Source: Citrus sinensis (lineage: Eukaryota > Streptophyta > Magnoliopsida > Sapindales > Rutaceae). From it: a stretch of DNA of 64,000 bases. This document shows, piece after piece, positions 1 to 11,242 of this stretch; position 1 is the stretch's first letter, and each line of letters starts with the position of its first letter. Location of the stretch: NCBI RefSeq assembly GCF_022201045.2, contig NC_068564.1:29851001-29915000 (forward strand), read 5' to 3'. Position numbers and translations under genes: made by a program. The notes beneath the pieces were generated by a model. It made no database searches. It worked only from the letters and a program-made list of their open reading frames with translations, and had not been told where the DNA came from.

Positions 1-1656
1 TTTTCAAGTAACTTCATTTAACTAACTATCTGAAATCAAATCTAAAAAATATCAGAAACTAAAAAAATAATTTAGGCATGATCCATCCCATACCCTTTTA
101 AAAAAAGAAAAAAAAGTAATAAATATATGAATACCATTCTACATCCTCCAAAACACTAATCAATCTCAAATTTCTTTTTAGTCCAACCCAGTACGAAATC
201 TAAATCAAATAAAACGTCTTGGTGGCGTCTACAACACCAAAAGCTTTCTCCCAATACAAATGCACTTACTTCCTAGCACGTATCGGTCATTTCCCAGAAG
301 CTACAATGAAATAAAATTTATTTTACATTTTTCCTCTCTAAATGCTATCATCTATCAGCTGCTTCAGATCAAATTCACGTTAGCATGAAATGAAGCAAAT
401 GATGAAGCTGTACTTCTAATGCCATGGAAAACAGAATTAAGCGAAATCACATTCATGTCATAAGCTGTCTTCATTCTACCGGGTTCTGTATGGTGTCTGT
501 GTAATAGTGAAGGCATGCTTTCTTAGGCAGCAATCAGGCAATTTAGGTGTAACTTGCAAATCAACCAAAAAGACTGAAAATTTCTGTCAACTTCAATCAA
601 AATAGTGACACTTGTCGGGTACACACAAAGACACAAAAAAAGGCACGAAAACAACAACCTTTCAGTGACAGCACCGCACAACCTGAAGCAAAACAAAGGT
701 ACGAGCTTAGAAATTTCGGCTACTCAGTAGATACTTCATAATTAAGTAAATGACATCTGATGTTTGTTAATTCTACTCCATTTTGTGGTTACTGTTTAAC
801 AAATCTCAACTTGCCATATGTACATAAACAATTGAAAATCAGCCATAATAAATAAAACCCGAGCTACAAAATCAACCCATTCTAGATTAGTGGCTTCAGA
901 CTCTCAAGCTCTGCCAACTGGACGAGAATCCAAACGTAAGAAAACTGAAATAAAGATCAAGGACTAATCTTTCAGCAAGTTTCAAGTCTAACGAAAGAAA
1001 ATTTGGTCCACCAAGTTATAATGATGGATAATTTATTGTTAGTCACGAAGTCATCCAATCCGGTGCCACTGGAAATGCAAAATCCAAATGACCTGTCAAG
1101 TAACTAGCATCCAGACTCCAGATATTGATGATTATAATTATGTGTGTGCATTGATTTTGAACAATAGTTTCGACTTGCTTCAATAATCATAACAATGTTC
1201 AAAACAATGCGCATCACCGGGCAAAAGCCCACAGCCTTGTAAATTTATTAAGTGGAATATATGGTCAAGCCATCAAAGCCCATCTCATATATGATTTTCT
1301 GCGCAAATGTCTGCTGGCTCAAATTGAGAATTATCGAAGCATCAAACACAAATGTTTGTTGGCTCCAATTGCGGCCATTTATTTTAAATTTCACCATATA
1401 TATAGTAAGTGGAAAAATGGAAGCTTAACTACGGAAGTTGAAAGATACAATGTTGTTTAAAATGCTAAAGACTGTCTTCTGGAATCATTTGATCTATAAT
1501 GTTAATATCACATACTTTTATTAAGCCCCTAATATAATACAAAAACAATGATTAGGAATAAGATGTCTCATGATCCAAAATGGTATAGGAGCTACAAAAA
1601 TGGATGACAACATCCTCTACACTCACCATGTACTTCCCACTGGTGTTTTATCAAGT
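1..1656. other. Non-coding stretch downstream of the ferredoxin relic
   Basis: AT-rich sequence with no open frame resembling a protein I know. The part next to 1657 would be the 3' untranslated region and downstream flank of the minus-strand ferredoxin relic. I see no RNA gene or repeat structure. Confidence 0.5.
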
Positions 1657-4488
1657 CTAGCGTGGTTTTGGTACAAAACCATCTACAGCAAAGTTTCGAC
1701 TGGCAGCAGGAAGGGCCAAGCAAATTCCATCAAGTTCAGGCCTTGCTACTATTTGACATCCCAGATGTGACCTGAAAAATTAAAACCATAAAATCCAATC
1801 CAAGTTGAATGTCAAAAAAGTTCTTATTGCAGGATAGTACCAGAACTTACGTCTCTGTAAGCCCAAAAGCAAGATCCAACATGTCATTTCTTCATCAGTT
1901 GGGTCTTGTAATTTATTGTAGTAGTCCATGTCCTAAACTAGATTCCATAATTAACTACTCATAGGAACATATTCTTGAAAATATTAGAAGGAACGTTTGC
2001 TTTACACGTATAAGGCCAGTAGTGTACCATCACAATCACATGACATGTTGAGCAGGCAAGCGAGCCTTCACATGCACCTGAGGTGAAACAAAGCAGATCA
2101 TTAAGTTTTAGCAACCATGATGTAGGACTACAAGCTGAATAGCATGAAAAAAATTCATCCATGTTGCCCCTGAAAATTGGTTCTGAAGTTCCAAACATGG
2201 AGAAAACTAAGATACCAACCACCCCGGCGCACATCACCCCACATCCCAGCCCCACCCAAAATCCTTTCCCCTCTTCCTCCAAACAAGGTGTACATAACAA
2301 AGTTGAGAAATTAGAGAAACTCTGGATTTTCTGCGGTACTTTCTAGCGTTAACCGTTATGAAAACAGACTGAAACTGAAATACCAGGAGATACAGAATAT
2401 TAATTAAAGAAGAAAAATAACAGCATAAAACACAGAACATGAAAAGCATCGGAATCCTTGCCTTCGAGTTCTATATCATTTTCATGAGCCACTTCCAGCA
2501 TAGACACTCCAACTGGGACCTTAATGTTCTTTTCTTCTATATCCTTGTCAACAAATGTCACGTTTATCCGGCATAATAAGCTCTTAAGTAAGAACAAACA
2601 CTAAATTATCTAAATTTCAGAATAAAACTAGAGGAAACTTATAGCCATAGTGCATTTTCAGGAAAGAGGATTGACATTCTGTCCCTACTCCCTAGAAGTA
2701 AAGAAGTCATTGTGATAGAGTAAAATGCTAGAAGGTACAATGATAATGAAAAAGGCGTACTGCAGCGATGAATAAGTAATATAAACAAAATCAAACATAA
2801 AATGCAGTGACACAAGTTCCTACTATTATTATTATTATTTCCCTTCCCGCACCCCGTCTCGCCATTAATTTTTGTTTCCTCACATTCATTTTCTGTACTA
2901 CTCTGTAGCAGCTAGCATGGCTTTACCACCAAGTACTTTTGTTTGCTGCATATCAAAGATTCATTTAACACTGGCAGGCCGCTTCAGTGCAAACATGCAA
3001 AGCATGTGCGAGGAGTGTCGAGTCTTTAACACAGAACACATTCATTACATGTTCTAGTTCATTTAATGCATAGCATTAACAGGAATGTAGATGCAGATCA
3101 TTTACATTATTGACAGACGAAGCTATAAATTCATTAACAAAGACGCCAAAAGGAAAAATAAAGTGAAAAGGAAAATAGTCCTTGAAACTATCTTACATCT
3201 TAATCTACTTCCTCTGTTAGTACATATGAGTTAAGAGGGTATCTCAACTTCAAATCAAACAGCTTACATGTCTTTCTGTATGCTGCTTCCATGAGAAGCA
3301 TTGTTTTCAGCCGTGGTAGAAAATTGTGGATACTTCTGAAATAAGGACCCCTGGAACACCCTAGGGTCTGACTGTAATTTAATCTGTTTACAATAAAGAA
3401 ATGGAACAAATACAGTTAAAAAAAAACAATTTCCAGATTGAATAATTAATTCCAAGTGTCAATCACCTTGCACAGCTTTTGGCAAAGAAAGAAGAGGAAG
3501 TTCTCACCCAAAGTTCTCAACTCATCCTTTCTCTTTCTATCTAACTAAAGTAAAAATTAATCTCCTCAGACGAACTAGTGCACCGGTTGCACCATGATTC
3601 ATCTACTAAATCATTTCAAGCCATAACTTGATGTGAGGAAAATCGTAAATTCTGTGACTAAAATACTGGGTATTCTGCGGTTATTCCAATCCATATGTGC
3701 AAACCAGGTTGTACATTTTGTACCCTGTCGCTTAGAAGCCAAAAAATAGCTGCAGTTTCTCGCCTATCTATCTACCACTAGGCCATTAACAAAATTGGAA
3801 CATGTTATTTCAGTGACACTTTAAAGAACCAACAAAATGGGAGTACTCAGAAGCCAAAAACATAACACTGTTTCATGTTGAAGATAACAGTACACTATAT
3901 TCTATTCCTTATTCTTCTTTTCTTGTTTCAGATTCAGTATCTGAACAATTCATGTTGCAAAGTTATCAAAACATCTACCAGTAATTCCGATTAGTTTCCT
4001 TGGTTTAAAATTCGATTATTTTTACATGAGCTATGAAAAGCATGGATGAGGCCGGCAATGATCACATTAGCCACTTTTAATCAATTATGCGAAAAGAAAA
4101 TGCACAACAACCAAAAATTGGATAGGATGCTGAAACTAAAGATTAATAACTAAGGGTCGCCAATGTTGACTTGTACATCCTGTTCGAGATATATATGTAC
4201 ATGATGCGCCTGTCAAGAAAGCAAAAATTGAGATGAAACTGATTTACGAGAAGTCAATTGTTGACTTTGCTTCTAATTTTTAAGAAAGCGGAAAAAAGAA
4301 AATTTAAAAAAGTTATTTTTATTGATTAACTAAACTAGTTCATCAAAAAGAAAATAAACACACGAAGAAATAACAAAAATTGTGAGACAGAAAAATAAAT
4401 CAAGGTTAGAGATGGAAAGCATACACAAACCTCTGGAGAGCTCTTTAACCATAAAAGCTCCAACTCTTTAAAGCCTAGGAATTAACAT
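1657..4488 (-). pseudogene. Mitochondrial adrenodoxin-type ferredoxin (MFDX-like), degraded copy
   Basis: The family is the [2Fe-2S] ferredoxin of the mitochondrial matrix that passes electrons from adrenodoxin reductase, in plants to biotin synthase and Fe-S assembly. Recognisable exons are 4431..4488 (start of the targeting peptide), 3268..about 3385 (end of the targeting region, FSTTAENNASHGSS), 2462..2568 (VTFVDKD...HENDIELE), 2028..2077 (ACEGSLACSTCHVIVM, three of the four cluster cysteines), 1851..1932 (DMDYYNKLQDPTDEE) and 1657..1771 (LGCQIVARPELDG...VDGFVPKPR stop). The fourth cysteine lies in GCQ. One N-terminal exon was not located. Lesions: a TAA at 4468..4470, seven codons into the first ATG frame; a CG instead of AG at the expected acceptor (2569..2570); and one base missing in the exon at 1851..1932, so DEEND reads out of frame. 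The intron 2078..2461 has a GC donor. Several independent lesions favour a pseudogene; an ATG after the stop, a cryptic acceptor at 2581..2582 and an assembly error are alternatives. Confidence 0.8.
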
Positions 4489-4799
4489 AGCTGTTGCATT
4501 TTTGAAAGAATGAATTAGTAATAATAATTAACTGAGCCTGATAACAGAAATGAAACCGCGGCAATATGAAGACAGATAAAAAAAAAAAAAAAAAATCATT
4601 TGCAGTATTCAAGATGCTAAAAAGCCAACAGAAACCTAAGACGCAAAGCAAGTAAAAGCTTTTATTACCCAAAAGATTCAAAACAGTCGAAGAAGGAGAG
4701 CTTCAGGGCTTTCAGTTTAGTATTTGAGAAGAAAATAAAATAACTTTCGAGAGCTTACGAAGAGAGATGGAGAGAAGAGAGCAGAGCTTGCCAAAATGG

Positions 4800-6408
4800 G
4801 CACAAAAATGGTTGCGTTTTGGGTTTTGTTAAGGGATCGCCTTTTGACAGCCCTCAACGTTTCTTATTAAACCTCATTCTCAATGAAATTAATTAAAACA
4901 GTTAATGACAAATTAATTTCATTTTTTTTTAATTTTAAAAGGAAATCACTTAAATACTATAAATAAATTATTTTTAACAAAATTTTTACATCACCCTATT
5001 TCATACTTAAAATTTATATTTTTAATTTTAAGTAAAAAACAATTATTTAAAAGAACGTTATTAAAGTCTAAAATTATTTTAAAGAAAATTATAAGTAAAC
5101 AATTTACAATTTTAGGATTTTTTATGTATTTTATAAATAAAATTTAAAAGCAATATTTTTTAAGGTAAAACCTTGTACAATGATGGTTAATTTTAATAGA
5201 GCAATAATATGTATCTCAATATTTAAGTCCCAACTGATCTATTAGATAGTAGTTAAGTAATTTTACTAATTATAAAATTTATCATCTAATAGATGAGAGA
5301 CACGTAGCATTGAGATTTAAGTTAAAAATCAAATATTGAAATATCTGGTATTATTAATTTTAATACATGAGTTTGTACTTTATAATTAAGTTGGGGCACT
5401 TGAGAAATAAAATTCAAAGGGGTGTTGTAAGGATTTTAGAAAATAGTCTTGCTGTCACATAAAGCCTGGACCAAAGAAACTATCGGACCAGTCTGGGCCC
5501 AGGGGAAAATTCTAGCCCAAATTTACTCCGCGTGTTTGTGGCTTACCGTGGCCGGGAATTGACGTGACGGTGATGCCAACAGTGGTGCCCATGCGCCCGT
5601 GCGGCCGTGCCTCGATCTCCTATTTTTTGTCGCATCAATATGAGTAAGTTAACGTAACTCGGCATCTATTTTCCTAAAGGAGCCCCCAAGTTATAACTTA
5701 CGCCATATACAGCGACAGTCTCATATTGGTGGGACCCGCGTGATTTTTGAGAATTAAAAAAAAAAAATTTCCGGCTTTCCGTCCGTTTATAAAAGCACTT
5801 ACAATTACACGGAGGACGGGCCGGGGCGGGCCCACGGAGATTCGTTCGAATAAGTGGGCCCAAGTAAAGGGTGCGTGAGTTGAGTAAGCAAAGCGAGCGA
5901 AACAAGCGAGTGTAATAATAACAGACGACCTAATAAAGTAGAAATATTCCAACCAAAAATAAAAAATAAAAAGTAAAAAAAATAGTGAAAAGGCGTAAAG
6001 CAAGAGAGGTAATCGGCTAATTGATCGCTATAGATTCGCTTTATCTCTCGCTCACTCAAAATCGATCTCTTTTGATTTCTTTAGACTGATAACTTCGCAA
6101 ATTATATCCCATTTTCAAAACCAACGGTTTTTTATTTTCATTTCATTAAACGAAACCGAAAAAACAGAAATGCCCGCAGGTTCGGTTAAGCCACTAAAAC
6201 ACAGCTGCTGCGATCATCCATCAAAGTATTAAAAATAATTTTTAAAAAATTAAAAGAAACACACTCAAAAACAGAAAACACAGCCCGCCTTTTGATTCTA
6301 AAAATAAGTTTTTTTTTCTTTTTTTTGGGTATTTGATTAAGCTTTCGTGGAATTGAATCTCTCAAATTCGAAGAGCTGGCTTCTGCATTTTCCACTTTCG
6401 AAGCTCCA
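4800..6408. other. Intergenic, AT-rich; divergent promoters
   Basis: No gene seen. The first part is very AT-rich with long A/T runs. The stretch from about 5450 to 6400 is richer in GC and must hold the promoter and leader of the plus-strand SAUR gene. I recognise no transposon ends. Confidence 0.5.
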
Positions 6409-6453
6409 ATGGCCGATTCTTCTTCTTCTTCTTCTTCTTCTTCTTCTCCTCAG
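6409..6453 (+). promoter_or_regulatory. Upstream ORF start in the SAUR leader exon
   Basis: An ATG at 6409 opens a frame coding Met-Ala-Asp, eleven serines from a TCT repeat, then Pro-Gln. The exon ends at a good donor (CAG|GTGAGA). Spliced to the acceptor TTTAG just before 6921, the frame continues across the main ATG at 6923 in another frame and stops at TAA 13 bases after it. Spliced to an earlier acceptor near 6832 it ends after a few codons. Either way it is an upstream ORF, not an N-terminal extension of the SAUR. Confidence 0.45.
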
Positions 6454-6922
6454 GTGAGATGACAACTTTTTTTTTAATTCTTTTAATTAATTAGTATTTT
6501 GGATTTTCTTTACATTTTTGCTTCTGATTGTGGATATCTACCCGGATTCTGTTATGATCTCTTTAATTGATTACTTTCTTGTATTTTTATCTATTGTGAA
6601 AGCGATATTTTTGTCTTTATATTGGGTGCTGTAATTTTGACATGTTCAATTGGATGGAAAATTGATTTGGAATTAACCGAATGTTAAATTATCAAAATAA
6701 GAGTGAAAATAAGGTTTCATTTTGAGACAACGGCTGCAAATTAACCGATCTGTACCGTGTCAATTTTCGTGCAAGTAATTTTTCGGCTCTGGAATTTTTA
6801 AATCTCATGATCTCTTAGTTTTATTTTTGTAGCATAAGAAGATCTGATGAGAATTTGTCTGCAATCAAACACTCGGAATTATACCCTGGGTTTCATTTGA
6901 CTATTGTGGGCAATATTTAGCA

Positions 6923-7614
6923 ATGGATGAAAATGGTGGCAGCAAGTTAAATGGGATCCGGCAGATTGTTAAGCTCAAGGAAATCCTCCAAAAGTGGCAA
7001 TCTGTCACCCTTAGCAGCCCAAAACCGAGCAGCTCCCAGTCTAGTCCAAACCATGGGGGTATTTCACCTGTAATCAGTAAGAGGCTTGCAAATGTTCCCT
7101 GTGATTCAGATGAAGAGAGCTGCTACAGCCCTGAACCGCCGCATGATGTTCCCAAAGGGTATTTGGCAGTTTATGTGGGGCCGGAGCTTCGGAGGTTTAT
7201 AATTCCCACCAGTTATCTTAGCCACTCTTTGTTCAAGGTTTTGTTGGAAAAGGCGGAGGAAGAGTTTGGTTTTGATCATTGTGGCGCGCTCACAATCCCT
7301 TGCGAGATTGAGACCTTCAAGTACCTCCTCAAGTGCATAGAGAGCCATCAGAAGGATCATTCAGATGACATCTCAGGTATATTTACGTTTTCCTATGTTT
7401 TCTTTATGTTCTTGTTACCATGTTGAAATCTTATTGCAAGGAAGTTGTTACTCATTGGCATTGCTTCAAAATGGGTCCTTGTTTTGGTTTCCAATACATT
7501 CAATGTGATCCTTTTGAGTTGTTCATGAGCTTGCTGTTATCTGTTTCACTGAAGTGAAGATTCTCTGTTTTCTTCCCCTTGGCAGCTGAGGATGCAGTGA
7601 CCATTGAAGAGTAA
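6923..7614 (+). CDS. SAUR-like auxin-responsive protein
   Basis: The protein is 160 residues from two coding exons, 6923..7376 and 7586..7614 (phase 1 intron, GT-AG). SAURs are small auxin-induced growth regulators; the best studied inhibit PP2C.D phosphatases and so activate the plasma-membrane proton pump. The basic N-terminal segment ([16 protein letters not shown], residues about 10-25) has the amphipathic look of the calmodulin-binding region described for this family. The SAUR core follows from about residue 72: [48 protein letters not shown]. The last exon adds only [10 protein letters not shown]. An intron in a SAUR is unusual, since most are single-exon. The stop is directly followed by a strong GTAAGT donor, so a further splice is possible. 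The start was chosen for family fit ([16 protein letters not shown]). It resembles, from memory, Arabidopsis At5g20810, which lies near SUS1. Confidence 0.9.
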
Positions 7615-8892
7615 GTAACCGTGCTGGTCTTGATAGCGGTCTAAGGCTTTAGGGTTGATTTTTTTCCTTTTTCTTTTTTCTCCTCTGGTGTAAAGCATAG
7701 TCTCCTTTGTATGCAGATATCTCTCTCTTTTCTTTTTTCTCATTGTAAGTGAAGCCATAGGAAACAAATTTGTGTAGTTAGAAAATTTCCAGTGCCCTGG
7801 AAGAATGGTTGATTTGTTATGGAGAATGTTTAACCTCTTTATTCTTTTTATTGACATGTGACCTAGGTCTGTTGTTTGATTGAGTTTCAATAAACTTTCA
7901 CAGACTTAGTGTTCTGACAAACAATGGTATATTATTTGCATAATCTTCTGAACATTGATAACCAAATTTAGAGATTTTCAAATCTATTTTTCAGGCTCTG
8001 ATGAGTTGTCTTGGTTCTGCTCGAAAGATACAGAGCATATGAAAGATCTTTAAAAATTACTTTCATTTTAGTCTCTTTGCATATGCACATGCACATGATT
8101 CCAAGATCACCGCCATGATACTGTTGAAAGAATCTTTATTCTTTGTTATTATCTTTGGCCAATAAAGTTGCTTGTTTGTGTCTTTGTGAGATTAGTTTAT
8201 AACTTAACATTTTAGTCCAAAAAGACCGCTGCTATTGAGTAATTAAAGACGAAGCAAACTTGAATCGTCAATTTAATTAACTAACTTCTTTCAGTTGAAG
8301 TGTTTGAACACCTTTTTGATGAATCAGAAAATTAGAAGCCATTCTTTTGGTCAACAAAGCACTTTCGTGAAATTCGTTTGGTGTTGCTTATTAAAATATA
8401 GATTATTATTATTATTATTATTAAAAGATAGAATTTGAATAAACAGATTGATGTGGCATGTCAAAAGTCATGGGGCAGATTTATCCTTCTATTTTTTGTG
8501 GATACTTGTTGATTGGATTGCTAGAATTTTGTGGTGGTGCAGTAAGGAGTTGGAACTCCGTTCAACATTATCGATTCAACTAAAAGTCTAAAAGTTCAAA
8601 CTCTACTCATATGAGTATGTTGTGAGCTATTCACAGTTTGCTAAAACACATTTTTACACGAGTAATGTTGTTGCAAAAAGAAATAAGCTGCTGGCTTCTT
8701 CCTTGATGACTCCTTTATGATTTTCGATTCCTCCTCTGCTTCTATTGCTCTGTCCATCTCCTGACAACTCAAGATGACCTTTTGTACCCGTCAAGTTTGG
8801 GTCTTTTTGAACCAATGCACCTTTGGTTATGACCGTAAAGGCTCGAATCTTTATAAAAATATTATGAGAGTTAGTTAGAGTCTTTTAAAATA
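7615..8892. other. Intergenic: SAUR 3' flank
   Basis: Contains the SAUR 3' untranslated region and AT-rich spacer with a short ATT microsatellite near 8402..8422. No open frame of interest. Confidence 0.5.
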
Positions 8893-10029
8893 GGAAAATG
8901 CTATTTTTTCCGGGTCAAACCCCGAATTAAACCAAAACGACACCGTTTTGATTTTTTTATTTCCTTTTTGCTTCCATGAATCGCAGTTGTTTCAGCCTAG
9001 TGAAAACAGAAAAAACGCAGCTGCTTTTCTTCCTCTTCCTCTTCCTCTTCAATTCTTTTTTGCTTCCATGAAACGTAGTCGTTTCAGCCTAGTGAAAGCA
9101 AACCTAGGTTTATGCCTTTTCTTCTAAATCTGAAGCCCTATAAGTCCATTTGTAGTTTGTATTGGAGCTGTAAAATGCAGAGTAGTTGCAAGACAAATTG
9201 CAGACTAGTTCAACACAAATTGCAAAAGTCACTTGCACAGCAATTTATCACAAAATGCAGACAAATCTGTACACAGTTTCTTCCGAACCAAAATCTCATT
9301 TTTATCATCATTCATCCTCAACACTAGGCATTAAGCACCCAAATCAAGTGCGGAAAGGAAAAATGAATATCTTTACTAGTGCAAAATAAGTCCTTTAACT
9401 TGAATAAAATACCACTATCCTGACCAAATGAGACTAGATTAATGAATAATAGACTAGGGATTGCGAATGGCTGCCAAATCTTAATTAAGTTCTCAAGGGC
9501 TGTGACTTTGGGTAGACTGGAATCTGATGCTGAGTAAAAATTTTGGAGCTTCCATAAGAAAAGTGTTGGGGAAGAGGACATTGAGTCAGTCTCAGACAGC
9601 AGCAAGCCTGCTTTATGCGAGAGAGAGACGGGAGCATCAGAAAATGGGTTTGGAGTTGGATACAACAATGGGGACTGGCTAAGCTTAAGACGAGGAGTGA
9701 GGAGACTATGCAGGCATCCTGTATTTCAGTTCGATGAAGGAAAATGGAACAAGGCAAACAAAGGGGCAGCTGGGTTCTGAAGGATTTGCAGTTGGATTTG
9801 CAAACGAACGTGGCTGTCGGTCGATGAAGAGAACGAAGAGGAATAAGCAATGGGTCTGTAGTTGGGTTAAATGAAGAGAAGGAAGAAATCAGAACAAAGA
9901 AAAAAAATTGAAGCAGAACGGTGTTGTTTCAAAATGAATCAAAACAAAAAAAAATAAGAGCCAAAAACGATGACCTATGCTGCCGTTTCGGAGTTTGACC
10001 CGGGACAAATAGCAGAACTCTTTAAAATA
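8884..10029. mobile_element. Non-autonomous Mutator-like element (MULE) with 9-bp target duplication
   Basis: The element runs 8893..10020 (1128 bp) and is flanked by a perfect 9-bp direct repeat, TTTAAAATA, at 8884..8892 and 10021..10029. Its ends are imperfect inverted repeats: the left reads GCTATTTTTTCCGGGTCAAAC at 8900..8920 and the reverse complement of the right reads GCTATTTGTCCCGGGTCAAAC, both then continuing with a CCGA block. Terminal G and 9-bp duplications are hallmarks of the Mutator superfamily. There is no transposase; minus-strand frames of 114-121 codons inside resemble nothing I know. Two copies of a segment of about 41 bp (8966.. and 9057..) form an internal direct repeat. 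Confidence 0.8.
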
Positions 10030-11077
10030 TGTGAGTATAAATTCTGGTAGTATTCTCTTTTTGAAATCTGGGTCTCTTCAGAATTTTTCAAAATAAAATC
10101 TAAATTAATGTAATATCAATATTTAAAAAAAAAAAGTTCGGGTCTTTTCGTAATTCTTCAAAAGATGATGTGTGCATCAAATATTGAGATGTGTTGTCGC
10201 TGCACACATCAGATCTGAAGTGGAGTATTGCATGAAGGAGTCTTGATTAGTTACTAAGTGTCGCACTGTTAAATATGAGAGGAGTTTTGTTGCGTAAAAA
10301 ATTGTTATTTTAACTTGCTTTTATTTTTTTTAACAAATTTATTTATTACATGTGAACTAATTTTGCATAATTAGGCAACTCCTAAGCGTAACAAGGGTTT
10401 AGGTGGTTGTTTATGGATACTTGCAATATGCTGCATTTGTAGAGCTAATGAGATACATTGTTTATATTCCAAATAACATAAACACTCATTGATTGGGTTG
10501 TAATATGAGCACATTAATAATGAATAATAAAATCAATTAATGCTTTATACCTGATAGATGATTACTAACATATTATTTGGAACCTCAACTACATATATTC
10601 AACTATGTAAGCATTGTACTGCTGTTACCGAGTGAATGGGCTTTTGAAAATGTTTAAAACAAATAGAAAATGACCCCACGCCCACTCGGGTGGATAGGAG
10701 AATTGGGCCTTAAAACTAGACGCGAGTCCAAAACAAAAGCAATTCATTCCCGCTCTAAAATAACGGTCGTCTAACGGCTATTGCTTCTCTAAGGTTAACA
10801 AATATCTCCATTTATTTTTTTCCCTTTTAGGATTAAGGGTTTATCAAAAAAATTAGTAGCATAGAATATAATCTTTCTTTAAAACAGAATCTAAGATGAT
10901 AATTATTCACACCCTCTTCCTCTTTCATTTAAGGCAAATGGGATAAAATCATTATTTCAACATTGTTTATAGGTTTCTTGAGTGAAAAGTTTCCAATCTA
11001 CAATTAGATTCTTATTTTGTTTCCTTTTATGTTTTATTCACTTATATTTTTCCATTTTTATTCCCAGCTCCTCGTCC
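10030..11077. other. Intergenic: upstream region of the first sucrose synthase
   Basis: AT-rich spacer and presumed promoter region. No gene or repeat recognised. Confidence 0.4.
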
Positions 11078-11085
11078 TATAAAAA
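11078..11085 (+). promoter_or_regulatory. TATA box of the plus-strand sucrose synthase
   Basis: TATAAAAA lies 165 bp upstream of the ATG at 11243 and 60 bp before a plausible short leader intron (donor about 11147, acceptor at 11224). That intron would contain the run of about 18 cytosines near 11177..11194. Confidence 0.55.
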
Positions 11086-11242
11086 CCCTCTCAACGTTAT
11101 TGTTTAATCCTCACTTTTGCCTTTGTTTCTCAAGAGATCAGTTGTGTAAGTCAGTCTTATTACATCATATATAGTTCCCCCCCCCCCCCCCCCCTTCACG
11201 TTTTGAGACTCTTTTGTTGTACAGTTTATTCAAAGAAGAGCT

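Noticed and set aside
1959-2300. 113-codon minus-strand frame as a complete gene
   Set aside because: Only about 17 codons are ferredoxin exon; the rest is intron read through.
9324-9850. Two overlapping minus-strand frames of 114 and 121 codons inside the MULE
   Set aside because: Neither resembles a transposase or host protein; they lie inside a non-autonomous element.
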